Shown here one piece after another: positions 13,301-28,300 of a stretch of 64,000 nucleotides of DNA. Position 1 is the stretch's first letter. Each line of letters opens with the position of its first letter. The DNA comes from Ciona intestinalis. Lineage: Eukaryota > Chordata > Ascidiacea > Phlebobranchia > Cionidae. The translations under genes were made by a program, and so were the position numbers. The notes under the pieces were generated by a model, which worked only from the letters and a program-made list of their open reading frames with translations, was not told the DNA's origin and made no database searches. Location of the stretch: positions 1 to 64,000 of the forward strand of contig NW_004190371.2 of assembly GCF_000224145.3 (NCBI RefSeq), in the 5' to 3' direction.

Positions 13301-16300
13301 CACTGGGTTCCACCCCAGATCAGCAGGATTCAAATACAAGATACCAGCCCTTGATACAGTGGCTGGGGTGGCAGTTCGTAAGTTACTAATCTCAAACAAC
13401 AACCTCATTGAAGGTGTGAGTGGGATACGCTCATTGCTGGCTAATGTCAACACCTGGTATAACAAGGTAAGATGAGTGAATGGATTCTATTTATCTTCCA
13501 GAACACCCTAGGTGTTTTGGGGAATGAGCCATGACTGATTTTGATGATATGAAGCACATAATAGATAAAAAATCAAGCCCAACAAACTGTATATAGGAGA
13601 TATATATTTCACCTGACTGGCATCGTCGGGCTCTATTTGAATAGGAGACAATCACATTTAAGCTAAATATATATCTCTGATATTATACAATTCGTTAGCC
13701 TTGTATTTTGTCTGTTAGTTTTTTCGTAGCACCAGATCCTGACTGGAATTATTACAGAAGAATCGTCCTATTCTATGAGCACCAGAACTTAAAGTTAACA
13801 ATTAAAATACAAGTTAAAGCTGACACATAAGGAAAATGCTTCTGAAAGGCTGGGTTAGGATTTATCATTATTATACCTACAAAAGTAAAAAATAGCTATT
13901 GCTTTTAATGTGTCTTACTGTCTTTTACTAACAAAGTGTAAAAAGCTATTGGGTTAAAATGTCTTTTATTATTAATACTGTAAAAAAGGATACAGCGTTA
14001 AAAAGTATAATGTTATTAAAAATGGAAAAAAGGCTATTGCATTAAAGTGTATTTTATTATTAAAAGTGAAAACAGCTGTTGCAGTGTATTATTTAGCCTT
14101 GTAAAATTTTTAAACCATGAACAGCAAAACACATATTCCACCCACCTTATTATCGTCCATAACGGTATTCAATGATTCAATCCACATCGGGTCAATGTCA
14201 CCATCCAGCACAATCCATTTCGGTCCGTTATGTGTAACATTGGATAAATCCCTCATAACGGTTGAAAACAATCCATCTTTCCATTCCCTTGTAGCTGGGT
14301 TGATGATACCAAATAACTCATCATTGGTGACAGCTTTGGGATTAAGATCAACCCATATCGGTCTACGCTTCATGTTCTGGTAGCATTTCATCAAGGATTT
14401 TAATACCTGGAATAAAAATGAATGATGTAACTTACTTTATTCTTGCGTGGCCAGAAACGATAGTAGTTATAACACAGGTGTACTATTTCATATTGTTGTA
14501 GAAATCAGGGAGGTTCCCCATGTTTGAGTGTAACTGTATTTTGTGAGTGTAACTGTACTTTAGCAAGTTACCCGTATTTTGTCAAAAAGTTAGAAAAAAG
14601 TCACCCATATGCCTAAATAAAAAGTTGCTTCTATGTTACTCCTATGCCCATAAAAATCTTATTTCAATACCCACACTTCACCACTAAGGTACATGACTTG
14701 CATGCCAATAAATCACCTGTGTTTTCCCTGTCCCTGCATTACCAATAACAAACACAGAGTGTCGAACAAACAGAAGTTCATCAAGTTGAACCAACTTCAA
14801 CACAAAGTTGTCTTCTGCTTGGAGTTTTAAATCCTACAACACAAAAGAAAGAATAAATGTAACTTATGTTTCCTCGAGTGCCAACTTTATAAGTTATGGC
14901 AGGTTTGCCCTATGTCTACACCTCATGTCTGTTTACATCTCTAAATGTTTTAGAATATGTTTTTTTCAGTGCTTTTTAGATGCTGACAATTCAGACAACC
15001 CATTAGTGATCAGTGGTTGGAGCAATTATTTATAATTGTCTTGATCAATAACACCCATAAAATATCCATAAAGGTGGAAGTATTAAACTTGGTGTCTTCT
15101 GCTTACAGGCAAAGACTCGTTATATAAAAACTGAGCATACGTTATTTATACCATACAGACATATACATACATAAGTGCAAAAGTAATACCACTTTACTTC
15201 ATAACTGTATGAAAAAATGTAACTTGCTTGCTGTTTAGTGTGTATTGATGTACTTACATGCACAGCTTGCTTGCACATTTTCTCAAGGTCAAGATCCCGT
15301 TTACGAGGGACATCCAACGCAGGGAAGAGATCACCGATGAGTCCCATGAAAACTGGCATGTCATCCGTCACGATCTTCGGAATATTGAAATCTCGAAGAG
15401 CTCGCATGAGAACCTGTGGATATAAATATGAGAAATCAATGAAAAGTAATATGACTAAATGAAGGTAAATTATTTTTTCAGGCAATGACAGTCTTTACAA
15501 CACAAGGGTTTTATACACCTTGTTCCCGCTTATAAGTTATCGCATATGTAACAACGTTTTTTTTGCTGTTTTTTTTATGTATGGTTGATAATTTAGGCAT
15601 CATGCAGCATAACCAACTTAATTTTTAAATTATCATTTAAAAAAATCAAGTAAACTAATTCCTATGACAATAAAACTGGACCTAAAGAACAAAATATATT
15701 TTAACACACAATCAAATGAAATATATTTTACCTGTTCTTCTGGTCTAGTTTTGTCGCTTCTTTTAAGCGATCCAGCCACCACAAGAACTGACTTAATAGC
15801 CCGTAAACCCCAGTCATAATGGTCTTGCTTTGACAATAACTCCTTACACAGTGTGTATAAAGTAATGAATTTTCGTGCAAGAATTCGAGCTTCAAGGAAA
15901 CCCTCAGCCACCAACATGATCTCACATATAAGTTCAAAGTCAGGAACAACCATAGCACAAGGTCTAAACAATGCCTGTGTAATGTTAGGCCTTGGTTAAA
16001 TAACATAAGTCATTTCAGAAAAGACAATGTATATATTATGCTATGCATATTTAAACTTTATAACATGCCCACTACTACTATAGGAACAGCCTACAAATAA
16101 AACAGTACATAATAATATATTTTTGAATAAAACCATAGTATTTGATGTGAATAAAGAGATAATCAGTTTAAAACTAAGATATGTCATACGTCAGTGTTTC
16201 TAAATCTGTCATTGTTTGTGCCCCTTTTCATAAACATGCAACAATTATGGCACCCTACTTCATCAATAAAACACCTAGATTTATTTTGTTTTTTTTTGCT

Positions 16301-19300
16301 TTTTTATTCAGCACTTTGCAGCAATCACCTTTTAAAAAAGACCAAGAGCAAAGGCCTGTTTTAAAATGGTAGTCGGCATAGGCGCCAAACCGTAAAAATT
16401 ACCACACCACATTAATCAGTAAACATTAGTAACCAGTTAGTTGGATTTTTACCAGAATACATGTTTAGCTATTCCTTGCCTCCCCGTATTTTTAAAAGTT
16501 TGGTGCCTATGGTCCTCGCTAAAGTAAAACAACAGTTTGACAGCAATACAAATCTCCAACCTTCAAATTTTCCGGCAATTCTGTTCTTCCTGCATAACCG
16601 GGGTTCATGGTGATGAAGATGCCAACTGTTGGGATGAGGGAGATCTCCTCTCCTTGGAAGATGAACCTCTTCTTCTTATATCGGATCGCATCTTGGATGG
16701 ATTTCACCTGAAAATAAAACATAAGAGTTTTAACGTTGTGTAATTTTGACCTGACTTGTTATTTTGACTTTTAATGTTATGCCATTTGACCCTGTAATGT
16801 AATTTTGACCTAGTTTAAGCAGGCATTGAAGGAAACTTTTCATATTTGTTGTACACATACTCTTTACTGAGCTGAATCTACAAATTTAACTGTTTTATTA
16901 AAGTTGGTAGCGTCATCATTTATATTTGCACCAGTAATATCATGGCCCATGGCTGATGGGTGCTTTTAGTTACCAAGTACTTTGTAAAGGACACATACAC
17001 AATGATGGCAGCACTGAGCCTAAATTTAGTATCCTCCAGTTACAAGGTAAAGGTTTACTCAATGTGCCATTTTCCATAGATGGGAACATGATAATTTTGT
17101 TATTTTTAACATAAACTAAATGTTTGTTTAACAGCCATGCATTTTAGGTGTCGCTCTTTTACATAATTTTTTAGTAATAGCATGTTTTAACAACAACTTT
17201 TGCTGTGCTGCTGATTTCTTTCGCATTGTTTTTTAATAATTTGATCATTGCTATCGTTTTCAAAGACATAGTAGGGTGGGGGAAGATAGGACTATTCTTT
17301 TTATTCTATTTTCTCGTACCATTTGGTGGTAAACAAAGAATTATAAAACTGTATTATCACGACTCCATAGACTGTTTTAATTGTTTAAAACATAATCAGG
17401 ATATTTGGATATTATGTGCTAAAGGTGTCTCATTTTCCCCCACCCAATTATATGAATAAAATTATTTTATGAATAAAATCGGTTATGTTATTACCTGCAC
17501 GGCAACAACAGACAACACTTCTACTGAAATTCTGTTGAACTCGTCGAAACAGCCCCATGCCCCCGTCTGTGCCAAACCCTTGTAGATGTTTCCAATAGAT
17601 TTATAATCCATCTGTTCCGAGCAGTTAAACACATATACCATGATACCAAGGGAACGAGCGAGATCTTTTGTGGTTTCTGTTTTCCCAGTACCAGCTGGAC
17701 CAGCAGGTGCACCACCCATAATTAAATGGAGAGATTGGGTCAAAGTGATGTAGCATCTGAAGGAACATGCGGGGTTAAAATTGGGTGAATTGGTTATAGG
17801 TTTGAATATAGGTTGAGGTGTACTGGGTAAATAGAACCTAAAAAAAGTTCTACAAAAAAAACTCTAATAAATGTGACATTAATTTTACAAAATTTCCCTA
17901 GGTTCCATATTTTTAAAATGCAGGGGAGGCAGGAATAGGGGTTGTTAGATGTGCATTTCAAATTTAGTTTTGATATTTACTGATAAAGCATTTTCCTTTT
18001 GAGCCTATGAATATTTATAGTGCAAAGAATTGTAAAACCAAAAATGTACAGTAGTTACATTATAGCAATAGCAGTAAAACGCATTCTGACATTTATCTAG
18101 CGCTCCAGATTTTGATGGATATTTTTTTATGCTTTCGACTGAGAATTGTAAAAACAAAAACATGCAAGTTACATTATACCCAGCAGTAAACGACATTAAA
18201 ACATAAAACTGCAAATCTTTCATAAAAATAATCACCAGACCTGTCAGTAAGTGGGGTGATCACAAGGCGTGGTGTATTACCAAGGTACTCATATGAATAT
18301 AAGAACTGTGCATCACATATGTTAGCGTAACAATGTTTCTTCTCATCATCCCATCTGTGCCGAAGCTGGGATTGCCAAACAAACTCAGATGCGCTCTCAA
18401 TCTGTGAAACAAGATTGATATTATCTCTATTGAATAGTACTGAAATTCAGTGAGATAACTAGAATAAATTTCGCGAATCTGACCCTGATCTGGTGCTCAT
18501 AAAGTTAAACAATTCTTGTGTATCAAATTAAATTAGATTCAATTTAATAAAGGACTAACGATACCATTTAGTAGAAAAAATCTTAGCTACCATGGCACGG
18601 TACACTATAGTATATCAACCACAAAGAGTAGGTTGTTTATTAAAACATGGCAAACTATAGCCTAACTATCCTAAGTTTGTTTTACTTTTAAAAGTTGCTG
18701 CTAGAAAATGAATTCTTAAATGAGGCATTTTAAAATAGGGAAACTACAATGTTTAACATTATAAACATATACAAATCAATGTGACTTCTACTCTACCTTC
18801 TGTTGTATGAGTTTAGCCACCACATCTCTAGCATGTACATCTATTGTACATATTGTCATAATCTTTTGTCTGTCATTATGTGTAAGGTTTCCTATGAGTT
18901 GTGTGATCAATGTATTCAGTTGGTTGACTTGTTTCTTAAAGTAATCCTTCAATGCATGCTCATAACCTTCCTCAAGACGAGCAAATGCAATTCCAACCTT
19001 GAAAATTGATAAATGTTACTTATTTATCCTGGTTTATAAAGCAGGTGTCTTGTTTTATACATCTCATGCCCGTTTTGAGTTTATAAGCTATTACAGTGTG
19101 TGTAATTTTTTTTTTAAAACAATGTTGTTTTTTGTTTTTTTTTCTGTTTGGCTGATAATTTGGACAACCAATTGATGACAGACCAGTAAAATTGTGAAAT
19201 ACAAATCAGTATGTTTCAGTTCATTTAAAGCATATTTCTTATCTTTTTAAAACAAGTGTTTTGAGAAGAATTTTTAATTTTTTAACTTAATCACTTGGTA

Positions 19301-22300
19301 TTAAAAAAACTAAAATTAGAAAATTAAACTTTTTTTTGTTTTGGCATTGTAGTTCTACACAAAAACCACATTACCTCAGTAGACCACCAGATTTGTGTGG
19401 TAGATAAAGCAACTTGTGCAGGGTAATCAAACAGCCATTGATCACGAGGTTTTTCCTCGTATGTTACCACGGATTCAGCGAGCTCGTTACGTACCGTTGC
19501 ACGCATTGCATCCATCACTCGGTTCAACCAAAGTTCAACCTACATGAATGAAAAATTTAAGAATATTAAGATATTTCAAAAATGTTGCAGGAAACGAAAA
19601 ATATTTTTGATGAAAAATACATAAATAGTTGTATTCCTTTTTAAAAAAAAATATAATAGAAGCAATAGGCATTGAAACATAATATATTATATTGTATGCA
19701 GTTTCTGGTATGAAAATAATCTTAATTTGAGGAAATTAAGAAAACCAGAATAAAAAAACGGCAAAAATGAGCAAAAAAGGCATAGACATGGATTTAATCA
19801 TCTACCTGGCCAGTACATTGACATAAATCACCAAATGCGACATATTCATCTTCAGTGCTGTACATTCCAAGTGCTGCTTTAGATGGGTTGCCACTCTCAT
19901 CTTCCTCAAACTTTAACTTAGACATGTTGTCAAATAACTTGGCCAAGTGACGGGATACCTGGGTAGGTAGATAGATGGTATATAACAAGGGAATGTATCT
20001 GTGGTAGAATTCGTATCATGTATACACTCATTCAGCAGGGGTGTTATTATTGTGTACTGACTAAACTAGTTGCTGCCTAAATTAAATTTTGCTGTTTTTG
20101 TTCGGCTGACTAAAATTTAGTCAGTGTATTTTCACATATAGTCAGCCAACTAAATTCCTGTGCATTAATTATTATGGAAGTTAGTCGGAAAAATTTATGA
20201 TGAATGAATGGAACTTGCTTTATCCTCGTGTGGCGGAAAAAACGACAGCCTTTATGTTATGCTAATTACCTCAACTGGGTTNNNNNNNNNNNNNNNNNNN
20301 NNNNNNNNNNNNNNNNNNNNNNNNNNNNNNNCAAGTACATTTGGGGTGTGTTTAGGCCCTTTAAGATATTTCAAAAATGTTGCAGGAAACGAAAAATATT
20401 TTTGATGAAAAATACATAAATAGTTGTATTCCTTTTTAAAAAAAAAATAATAGAAGCAATAGGCATTGAAACATAATATATTATATTGTATGCAGTTTCT
20501 GGTATGAAAATAATCTTAATTTGAGGAAATTAAGAAAACCAGAATAAAAAAACGGCAAAAATGAGCAAAAAAGGCATAGACATGGATTTAATCATCTACC
20601 TGGCCAGTACATTGACATAAATCACCAAATGCGACATATTCATCTTCAGTGCTGTACATTCCAAGTGCTGCTTTAGATGGGTTGCCACTCTCATCTTCCT
20701 CAAACTTTAACTTAGACATGTTGTCAAATAACTTGGCCAAGTGACGGGATACCTGGGTAGGTAGATAGATGGTATATAACAAGGGAATGTATCTGTGGTA
20801 GAATTCGTATCATGTATACACTCATTAAGCAGGGGTATTATTATTGTCTACTGACTAAAGTAGTTGCTGCCTAAATTAGATTTTGCAGGAGACTACAAAA
20901 TTCCTTTTTTAACATTAAATATACCCAATGATTGTGCAATAACACAGTTTTTTAGATAGCAGTAAGCAATCATAACTTTTTTTTCACACTTTTGATCCAT
21001 AACATGATCTTCGCTATCATTTTAAAGAGATAAATAAAATTTATGATGAATGAATGTAACTTGCTTTATCCTCGTGTGGCGGAAAAAAACGACAGCCTTT
21101 ATGTTATGCTAATTACCTCAACTGGGTTGTTTCCATTAGAAAGAATATCAAGCAGATCACTTGAAGATACAAAGTAGAAACGTGGGAAGGCAAGACGTTT
21201 TGTTTCCAAATATTCAGCTAATGCTTTCTCACATAATGTCAGTTTACTCTGTAATGTATATGGGGTAAGATAGACATAATATCCCATATTTTATAATCCT
21301 GTTTTTAGCAAATCATACTGCTGTTTTGGAGTCATGAGGATACTGTTATATAATTCTGTAAATATTCTTTGTTTACAACCAAATGGAACGGGAAACTAGA
21401 AAAAAACAAACAAGGTCCATCTTACCCCAACTTGCTAAATAATCAATTCTAAGTTGACTCCTATAAACCTTTTTACATAAGAATCTACTTAATATTCTAT
21501 ATGGGTAAGGTTCAACAGGACATGTGTGATTTAGCCAGTGTTGCAACAAAAACCCAGAAATAAAAATTTATAACAGTTTTTCATAAAACTAGTAGTAAGT
21601 CTAATGCCTAAATATTTACAAAAGTCTGTATTCAACTATGATATTTGAATTAATATTAAAAGAAGCCAAACCTGCAAATCTTCTAATCTTTCATAAAGTC
21701 CTTTCTTGTTTGTTGCTTCAATTACATTGGGTGTAGTGATCGCATCAGCCATTATTTCTATGGATTATTTAAAATAAATATTTTATACCAGAAGAGGTAG
21801 GTTATATAATCTATTGTTTCTCATACACAAACTATGTCAAGTTCTTGAAATACATTATTCAAAAAGGCAGGGTTTGTAAAACAAGATAGATATTTAAAGA
21901 AAATCATTTTCAATGGTATTACAACAAAAACCTGGAAAATTTGAATTTTTTTGATGATAGTTTTCTTTGTTAAATTTGTCTTTAATAATCACTAAGATGG
22001 CAAACTATAAAACAGCTAGACTATACCATTAAACTGTTATATAATTTAGACAACCTATTAGTGATGACCACTGGGGTAGAACGTTAACCATTTAATGTAT
22101 TGCCCTGACACACACATGCACACAATTGTTCCAGTAACATTATAAACCTTTTAATCTATATTCCTCTGGTGCAAATATCTAAAATAAATTACAAAAACCT
22201 TTAAAGTCAGTGTCAATTCCATCGAATCTCTTTGAATCTTCGGGAAGCTGAGCTCTGATGTCCTCCGAACCTATGAAGATGCTTTCGAGATGAGACCAGG

Positions 22301-25300
22301 TCCTCTGGACCTCCAACCATATAGTAAGCACTGAATCTGCAGTAGACAACTTCTGTACCCATCCAGATACTTCTTCTAGGAAGTGCGCGATGTATTTTGA
22401 TGTCATCAAGTTTTGTAGTTGGACCTATAAGTGGTAAAGTTATTCAAAATGTAAACATATCTTGAAAATCTTTGGAAAATAATAGTTCCAATCAAATAAT
22501 TGGGTAACATAATGTTTTGTTCATTTTAATATTTCTCTAAAATATTTGTTTTATTAACTTTTCCAGTACAGTAAAAAAGATTAAGTTAATTAAAACAGGA
22601 AAGAGAAGGGTATTAGCAGCAAAACAACAGTAGTTAAAAACACATTGGGTGGTAACTCTTTTAACTGTAATATTAAAATTAATAACTGCTAAAACTTTAT
22701 AAAAAAAAATGTAAAAACTTGCTTTTAAACAGTTAAAAATCAAATCAAATACATGTTTATTATAACAAACAGTTACAAAAATGGCTGCTAAAAAGTTGAA
22801 AATATAATCATGTGCATGTATATACCTGATTATCCTCTAAAGTTTCCACCAATTCTTCATTACTTTTAATAAGTGGTGATTGTGTACGTTGATGATATTC
22901 ATATTCAAAGTCCATGGCTGCCCATGTTACATCAAGTTCACGCAAGGTCTGTTATTAGGTACAATGGAAATTGATTAATAAGTTAAAAATCCAATTTTAA
23001 TTTTAAGTAAAAAATACAAAAAAAAATATACGACATTTTTACAATCTATTTTTTCCGTCCCATTTGGTAGTAAACAAAGAATTATACGGCCATTATAAAA
23101 CAAAAATCATTTAAATAATTATAAAACGAACACTTCTTTAACAATTTTTGATATCTTTTACTAATTTATGTTAAGAATAGTATGAATGTACAATCTAACC
23201 TTCTCCATTCCCATTTCCTTGACAGCTTTATCCACAATCTCACGAACTTCATCTTCAAAGTTATGAAGGTTTAGTTTAAGTAGATCGGCGAGTGTGGTTG
23301 TTTCATCCATCGTGAATCGAACCTGTGTAAATAACATGTCATGTTATATATGAAGCTGTGTAAAATCTTTTAAACTTAACCCATATAACATATAGAACCC
23401 TTTACTTATAACCTATATAACATATAGAACCCATATGCCTATAACACAACTGTACTACTGCTTTTATCAAATTTGAGTTGGATCTTGAATGTAAAATATA
23501 CATAAAGGGGGGCAAAAAGAAAGTTCAGTACAGTAAACATATGTACAGCCATTGTAACAATATAATAAACAACACCCCACCTTAGCAGCTTGCATCAGTT
23601 CATGCCAATGTCGGTCACGAATAGCTGAGTTTTGCAGATCACCCACAGCCCTTAGTGAAGTGATCATATTCTTTACAAGTGAGTCTAATCCTCCAAATAC
23701 ATCCCAAGCTTTTGCTTCTTTATCCAGAGATCGAATGTCCTAAAGAAGACGATGGTTATTTCTGTTCTATAAAAGAAAATAAGGCAGCACCTCAAAATTT
23801 TTATTCAAAAACTCTTATAATCCAGTACCGTGACATAGGGTTAGAGTGTTGTATTTGTACCAGAGGAATATAGTTTAAAAGGTTTATAATGTTACTGCAA
23901 CAATTGGGTGCACGTATGTGTCAGGGCAAGACATTAAATGGTTAATGTTCTGCCCCAGTGGTCATTCACTACTGGGTTGTCAAATTGTCTTACTTGGGAA
24001 TCAAAATCACCCAAAAAATCAATTACTCTCAGCAAGGTTACATATGTTTAAAAAAACACCAGGTTTATATCTGAAGCTACCCTGCAACATTAGGATCAAT
24101 AAGTTACTTTTATTCATAAGACAGCTTATAACACTAGATTTTTACAGTTTTAAGTGGAAAACTGTACAGTTATTTTACAAACCACACCTTTGCAAATCGT
24201 TTACAGTCGATGTCCATCTGTTCAACATTGATATCCGCCCATAATGTTGTTTTCCAATCATCTGTGCTTGTTCGAACTAACTGTACAAGGTCCCATACCC
24301 CCTTGCATAAACCAACCTCTCTTCTACATGCCTGAAGTAAGTAGGGAAAATATAGGTGCAGTTTCATACATTGTATAAATTAGTGCAGTTTCATACATCG
24401 TTTATTTTGGTGCAGTTTCATACATTGTATAGATAGAAGCAGTTTAAGTGTGGTGTATTTGGGTTATGCTAATAGCCTTCTCTGGCTTAAATCTAAGGTC
24501 CCATAGCTTGCTGTAGGACCTTACACACATAGAATATAGGTTTGGCATGTGGTGTATGTAAGTATATAGACTTCACTTATGTCATGGCTATCCATACATT
24601 ATACATAAGATGGTACACCCTGTATATGGCTTGCTATAACCTTGATTGGTTTAGGTCACTGCTTTAATCTTTTTCATATTGAAAACATTAGGTGTAGATT
24701 AAGCACAGTTTAGAAGACACTGTCTTTTAAAAATTACATTTGAATTAATTTTTTAAGCATACAAAAAAATAGTTTAACTACAATACAGTCCAAATGCTTT
24801 CTGAACCACTGTTAGTACAGTTTCAAAAACACTTAAACAGCCATACACATTTAAACAGTAAGACTTTTACCTTAAGTTGTTTATAATCTGGCACATTAAC
24901 TTCAAACAAGCCAGCAGATTCATGCAGAGAAAACATCTCAGTTTCGAGGGTGAGAATATTTTCTTGCATCGTATCAAGGCAGGGGTAGGGGTCAGGGCAG
25001 TTGAACCGAAACACGGGTTCTTTACGAAATACTTCACGAAACTCATGTTGCTTCACATCAAAACTGGTGCATTTTCGACGGATTATGGAGACTTCGTTTG
25101 CCTGGCAATGGGTGAAGTTATGAACACTGTGTAATATACATAAATACATCTGGGGGCTTATAAAAGGAGGGGGCGCGGGAATAATGTTTTATGTGTATAT
25201 TTTCTAAACAAAGACTGGTGGAGGCCCCCTTCTAAATTCCTAGATATGCCCCTTAAGTGCCACATAAAAACAGCAGGCCCATAAATACCCAGTATGCATA

Positions 25301-28300
25301 ATGACACAGGCAAAGTAACATGAGGATTAAAATAAAATTTAAACAAATTCAAATTAATTGTTCCATATTAACCTGCAGTGGAGCAACAGCCTGTTTAACA
25401 GTAACTGACAACTTCTTAGTATTATTCCATTGCTCTGGTAACTCTTGCAGTTGTAGATGTACGTCCTCGGACATTTCTTGATCATATAACTAAAAATAAA
25501 AATAGTTTTTTAAATCATATAAATAAAAAAATGTTATTCTACATGTCAGAGTTAAGGAAAAATAGGTAAAAAAGTGGTTATTTTAACAATTTTGCTTAGG
25601 TCAATTAGGGGAAACCTCCATTTTTATCTATACTATCTATGTAGCTGTTAGAGGTGCATAAAAAAACAAAAGTTAAACAACACATTGGTTCGGAAACTAT
25701 AGTACGTGGAGTATGTAAAGTGTTTCTTATAGATAAAAGTAAAATGTTGTGTCTTGCCAAAGGACATATACCCAATGGTAGCACGGTCAAGCCTTGAGCC
25801 GGTAACCTCTGACATACACTTACCATCGTGCCACAGTGCAAAAATTACACACAAGAATAAACCACAAACTACACCACTCATCCATCTAACCTTTAATAGT
25901 TCAATAGTTTGTTTGAGAGGTTCGAACATAACATCGGTTGCATCAGCGCGATCACGTACAGCCATTAAATGGCCCATACATTCCACCAAGCCATCATAAT
26001 CACCTTCCTCTATCGTCTTACCCAACCCAAGGTCAGCCAGCTTGATGAAATCTTTCAAGTCCGAGAGACTGTTTTCAACATGGTTGATCAAATGCTGATG
26101 ACGAAATGGAAGGATTACATATAAAATATAACCAGGCCGTAAGGCATTGCATTTTTAAAATTCTTAGTAAATTCTGGATTAAGATGGATAAAATTAAGAT
26201 CAAATTACACTTGTGAACATAGGGATCCTTATTGATTAATGCAATATATAGTTTGTATAGGCATATAACAGCAGTGTAAAACTAGGCTGCTAAAACACAT
26301 GATGTGACTTTTGTTTTAAAAGTTATTTACAAAAAACTTTTTGGGTTAAATCTTGTGTTAGGCAGTTTTACAATGTTAAAAAAATTAAAATAATTGTTAA
26401 AACATTTTGAATATTGCTTATAACTCTATACAAAGAATATAAGTTTTCATTTTAAACCAATTTCTTGCCTCTTTAAACATGTAACTCCATCTCTTCACTG
26501 TGTTAAGCAATGCTTGTTTGAATGGTTTGATTTGAACCAAGAACCAACTATCAAATACTTGCGATGATGTCACGTTGCTTATCACTTGGTATAAGTTCTC
26601 ATATGAATCAATCTGTGATGAGTATCATAAAATAAATGAATGAAGCTTATTTATCCCTGCCAACGGAGCAACAAAATTCGTTATAATTTTTGTTCTGTTT
26701 CATACACTTGTTTTCGCTTTTCGAGTTATCATGTACAAAATGTTGTATGTCATTTGTAACTTTGTTTTTGAACTTACTTGTTCTTTAAACTGTGTAAGTG
26801 TAGGTGGTGTTTCAGGCACCCCTTCATCTGCATGCATTTCAACTTCCTCAGCAGTTAGTATGTGACCATATGTTAAAAATTGCTTCATGAATTCCTGTAG
26901 ATAAAAATACCATAATAAATAAAACATTAGAATATAAATATATATATTACACATAGACAGTGAGAGGTATGCAGTACCAGAAATCTGTATTTGTTAAGGG
27001 GCTAATGTAGCATTTTTAAAAACATTCCAATAGTTTTTTATAAAATTAATTTAAATGCAGTTTCAAAATCGTATGAAAAAATGAAAACAAAGTGACAAAA
27101 TATTCTGTAATTTTAACAAGATATTAAACATAGTAATTCTGCCCATTATGTTATCCTTGTGTAAAAACTTATTTAAAATGCCATTAAAAACTCACACTTA
27201 CAACATAATATGCTAAAAATAACACACCTATATTATTTATGTGTTATAAATATAGTCCGCTAAAAAACCACAGTCATAACACAAGTACGCAATTAGAATC
27301 TAGAGTTTTCAATTTTTATTCACAACAACTTACACTGCGGTCATCTGTCCATAGACTTCCATACTCGAGGAAACCTTGTGAATAAGAAATTGCTTTGTCC
27401 ATAACATCGTGTACACGGGTGGTGAGGTCACCTCTCATAGCAGCAAGCTCTGCCATGTCATCCATATCAGCCTGTTGTTAGATTGGGAAAGAGGGTAAAA
27501 TATTTTCGTGAAATAAAACATGTACCAATGTATATATACTATTTCTGCCAGGTAGTATATATTTATACGTATCTTGAATGTTTAAAAAAAAATTTCTACG
27601 TACAATTCCGATCGTCTTTATCCAATAATAATAATAAATTGATAATAACTGTTCTTTGTTTCTTTATTTATAGTAGTAAAGCTTAAAAAAAAAAGAGAGT
27701 ACATCACAACAAAACAACAGACAAATTAGTTACAGTTAAAAACTAGTTACATTTGATTAGTGGAAAAGAGCATATCACTTAAAAAATAACAAAGAAAAAC
27801 TCCCCAACCTTGTAATCTGCTTGGCCAACCTGGGGTGCCACACGAGGCACCAGAGTGCTCATCTTATAAACATCAACGAGAAGTCCTTCAATAAGAGCGA
27901 GGAATCCATCCGGTGCTCCTTCCATAAGTGAAGGACGGAACACCATGTCTGGTGATTGGAGTTCAAGCTCAGCAATGAATAAAGGTTGAACATCAGGCTG
28001 TAAAGATAGTGGAATAACATTAAAATAAATCGCATTTGGCAATATATATTATTGGCGCAGCTAGAAAAACAAAGAAGGGAAGGGTCCGTTAAGTGACCTG
28101 CCCAAGGACACATACATCCATCGGTAGCAGCTTTGAACTTTGAACACAGTATTCTTTGGTTACAATGCAAGCAACTAACCACCACCATGGGGCTGAACTG
28201 GTTAATATCATAACTATTCCTTTAACAGTAAAAACTTGTCACAAATCAAATCAAGTGTGTCAACAAGATGGTTTTGGAAGGTTTAGTGTCCAAAGACTAC

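Larger units (their letters stand above)
19568..21139. repeat. Tandem near-identical copies flanking a gap in the dynein linker region
   Basis: Copy 1 is about 19568-20281 and copy 2 about 20363-21139, with offsets of 794-795 in the matched part. Both include the exon 36 region, its introns and the left edge of exon 35. They differ by single bases, by poly(A) length, and by a block of about 150 bases in copy 1 (roughly 20090-20190) that contains inverted segments with gttcggctgac and gtcagccaac. Polymorphism plus an N run at the junction is typical of two haplotypes placed end to end. Confidence 0.85.
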
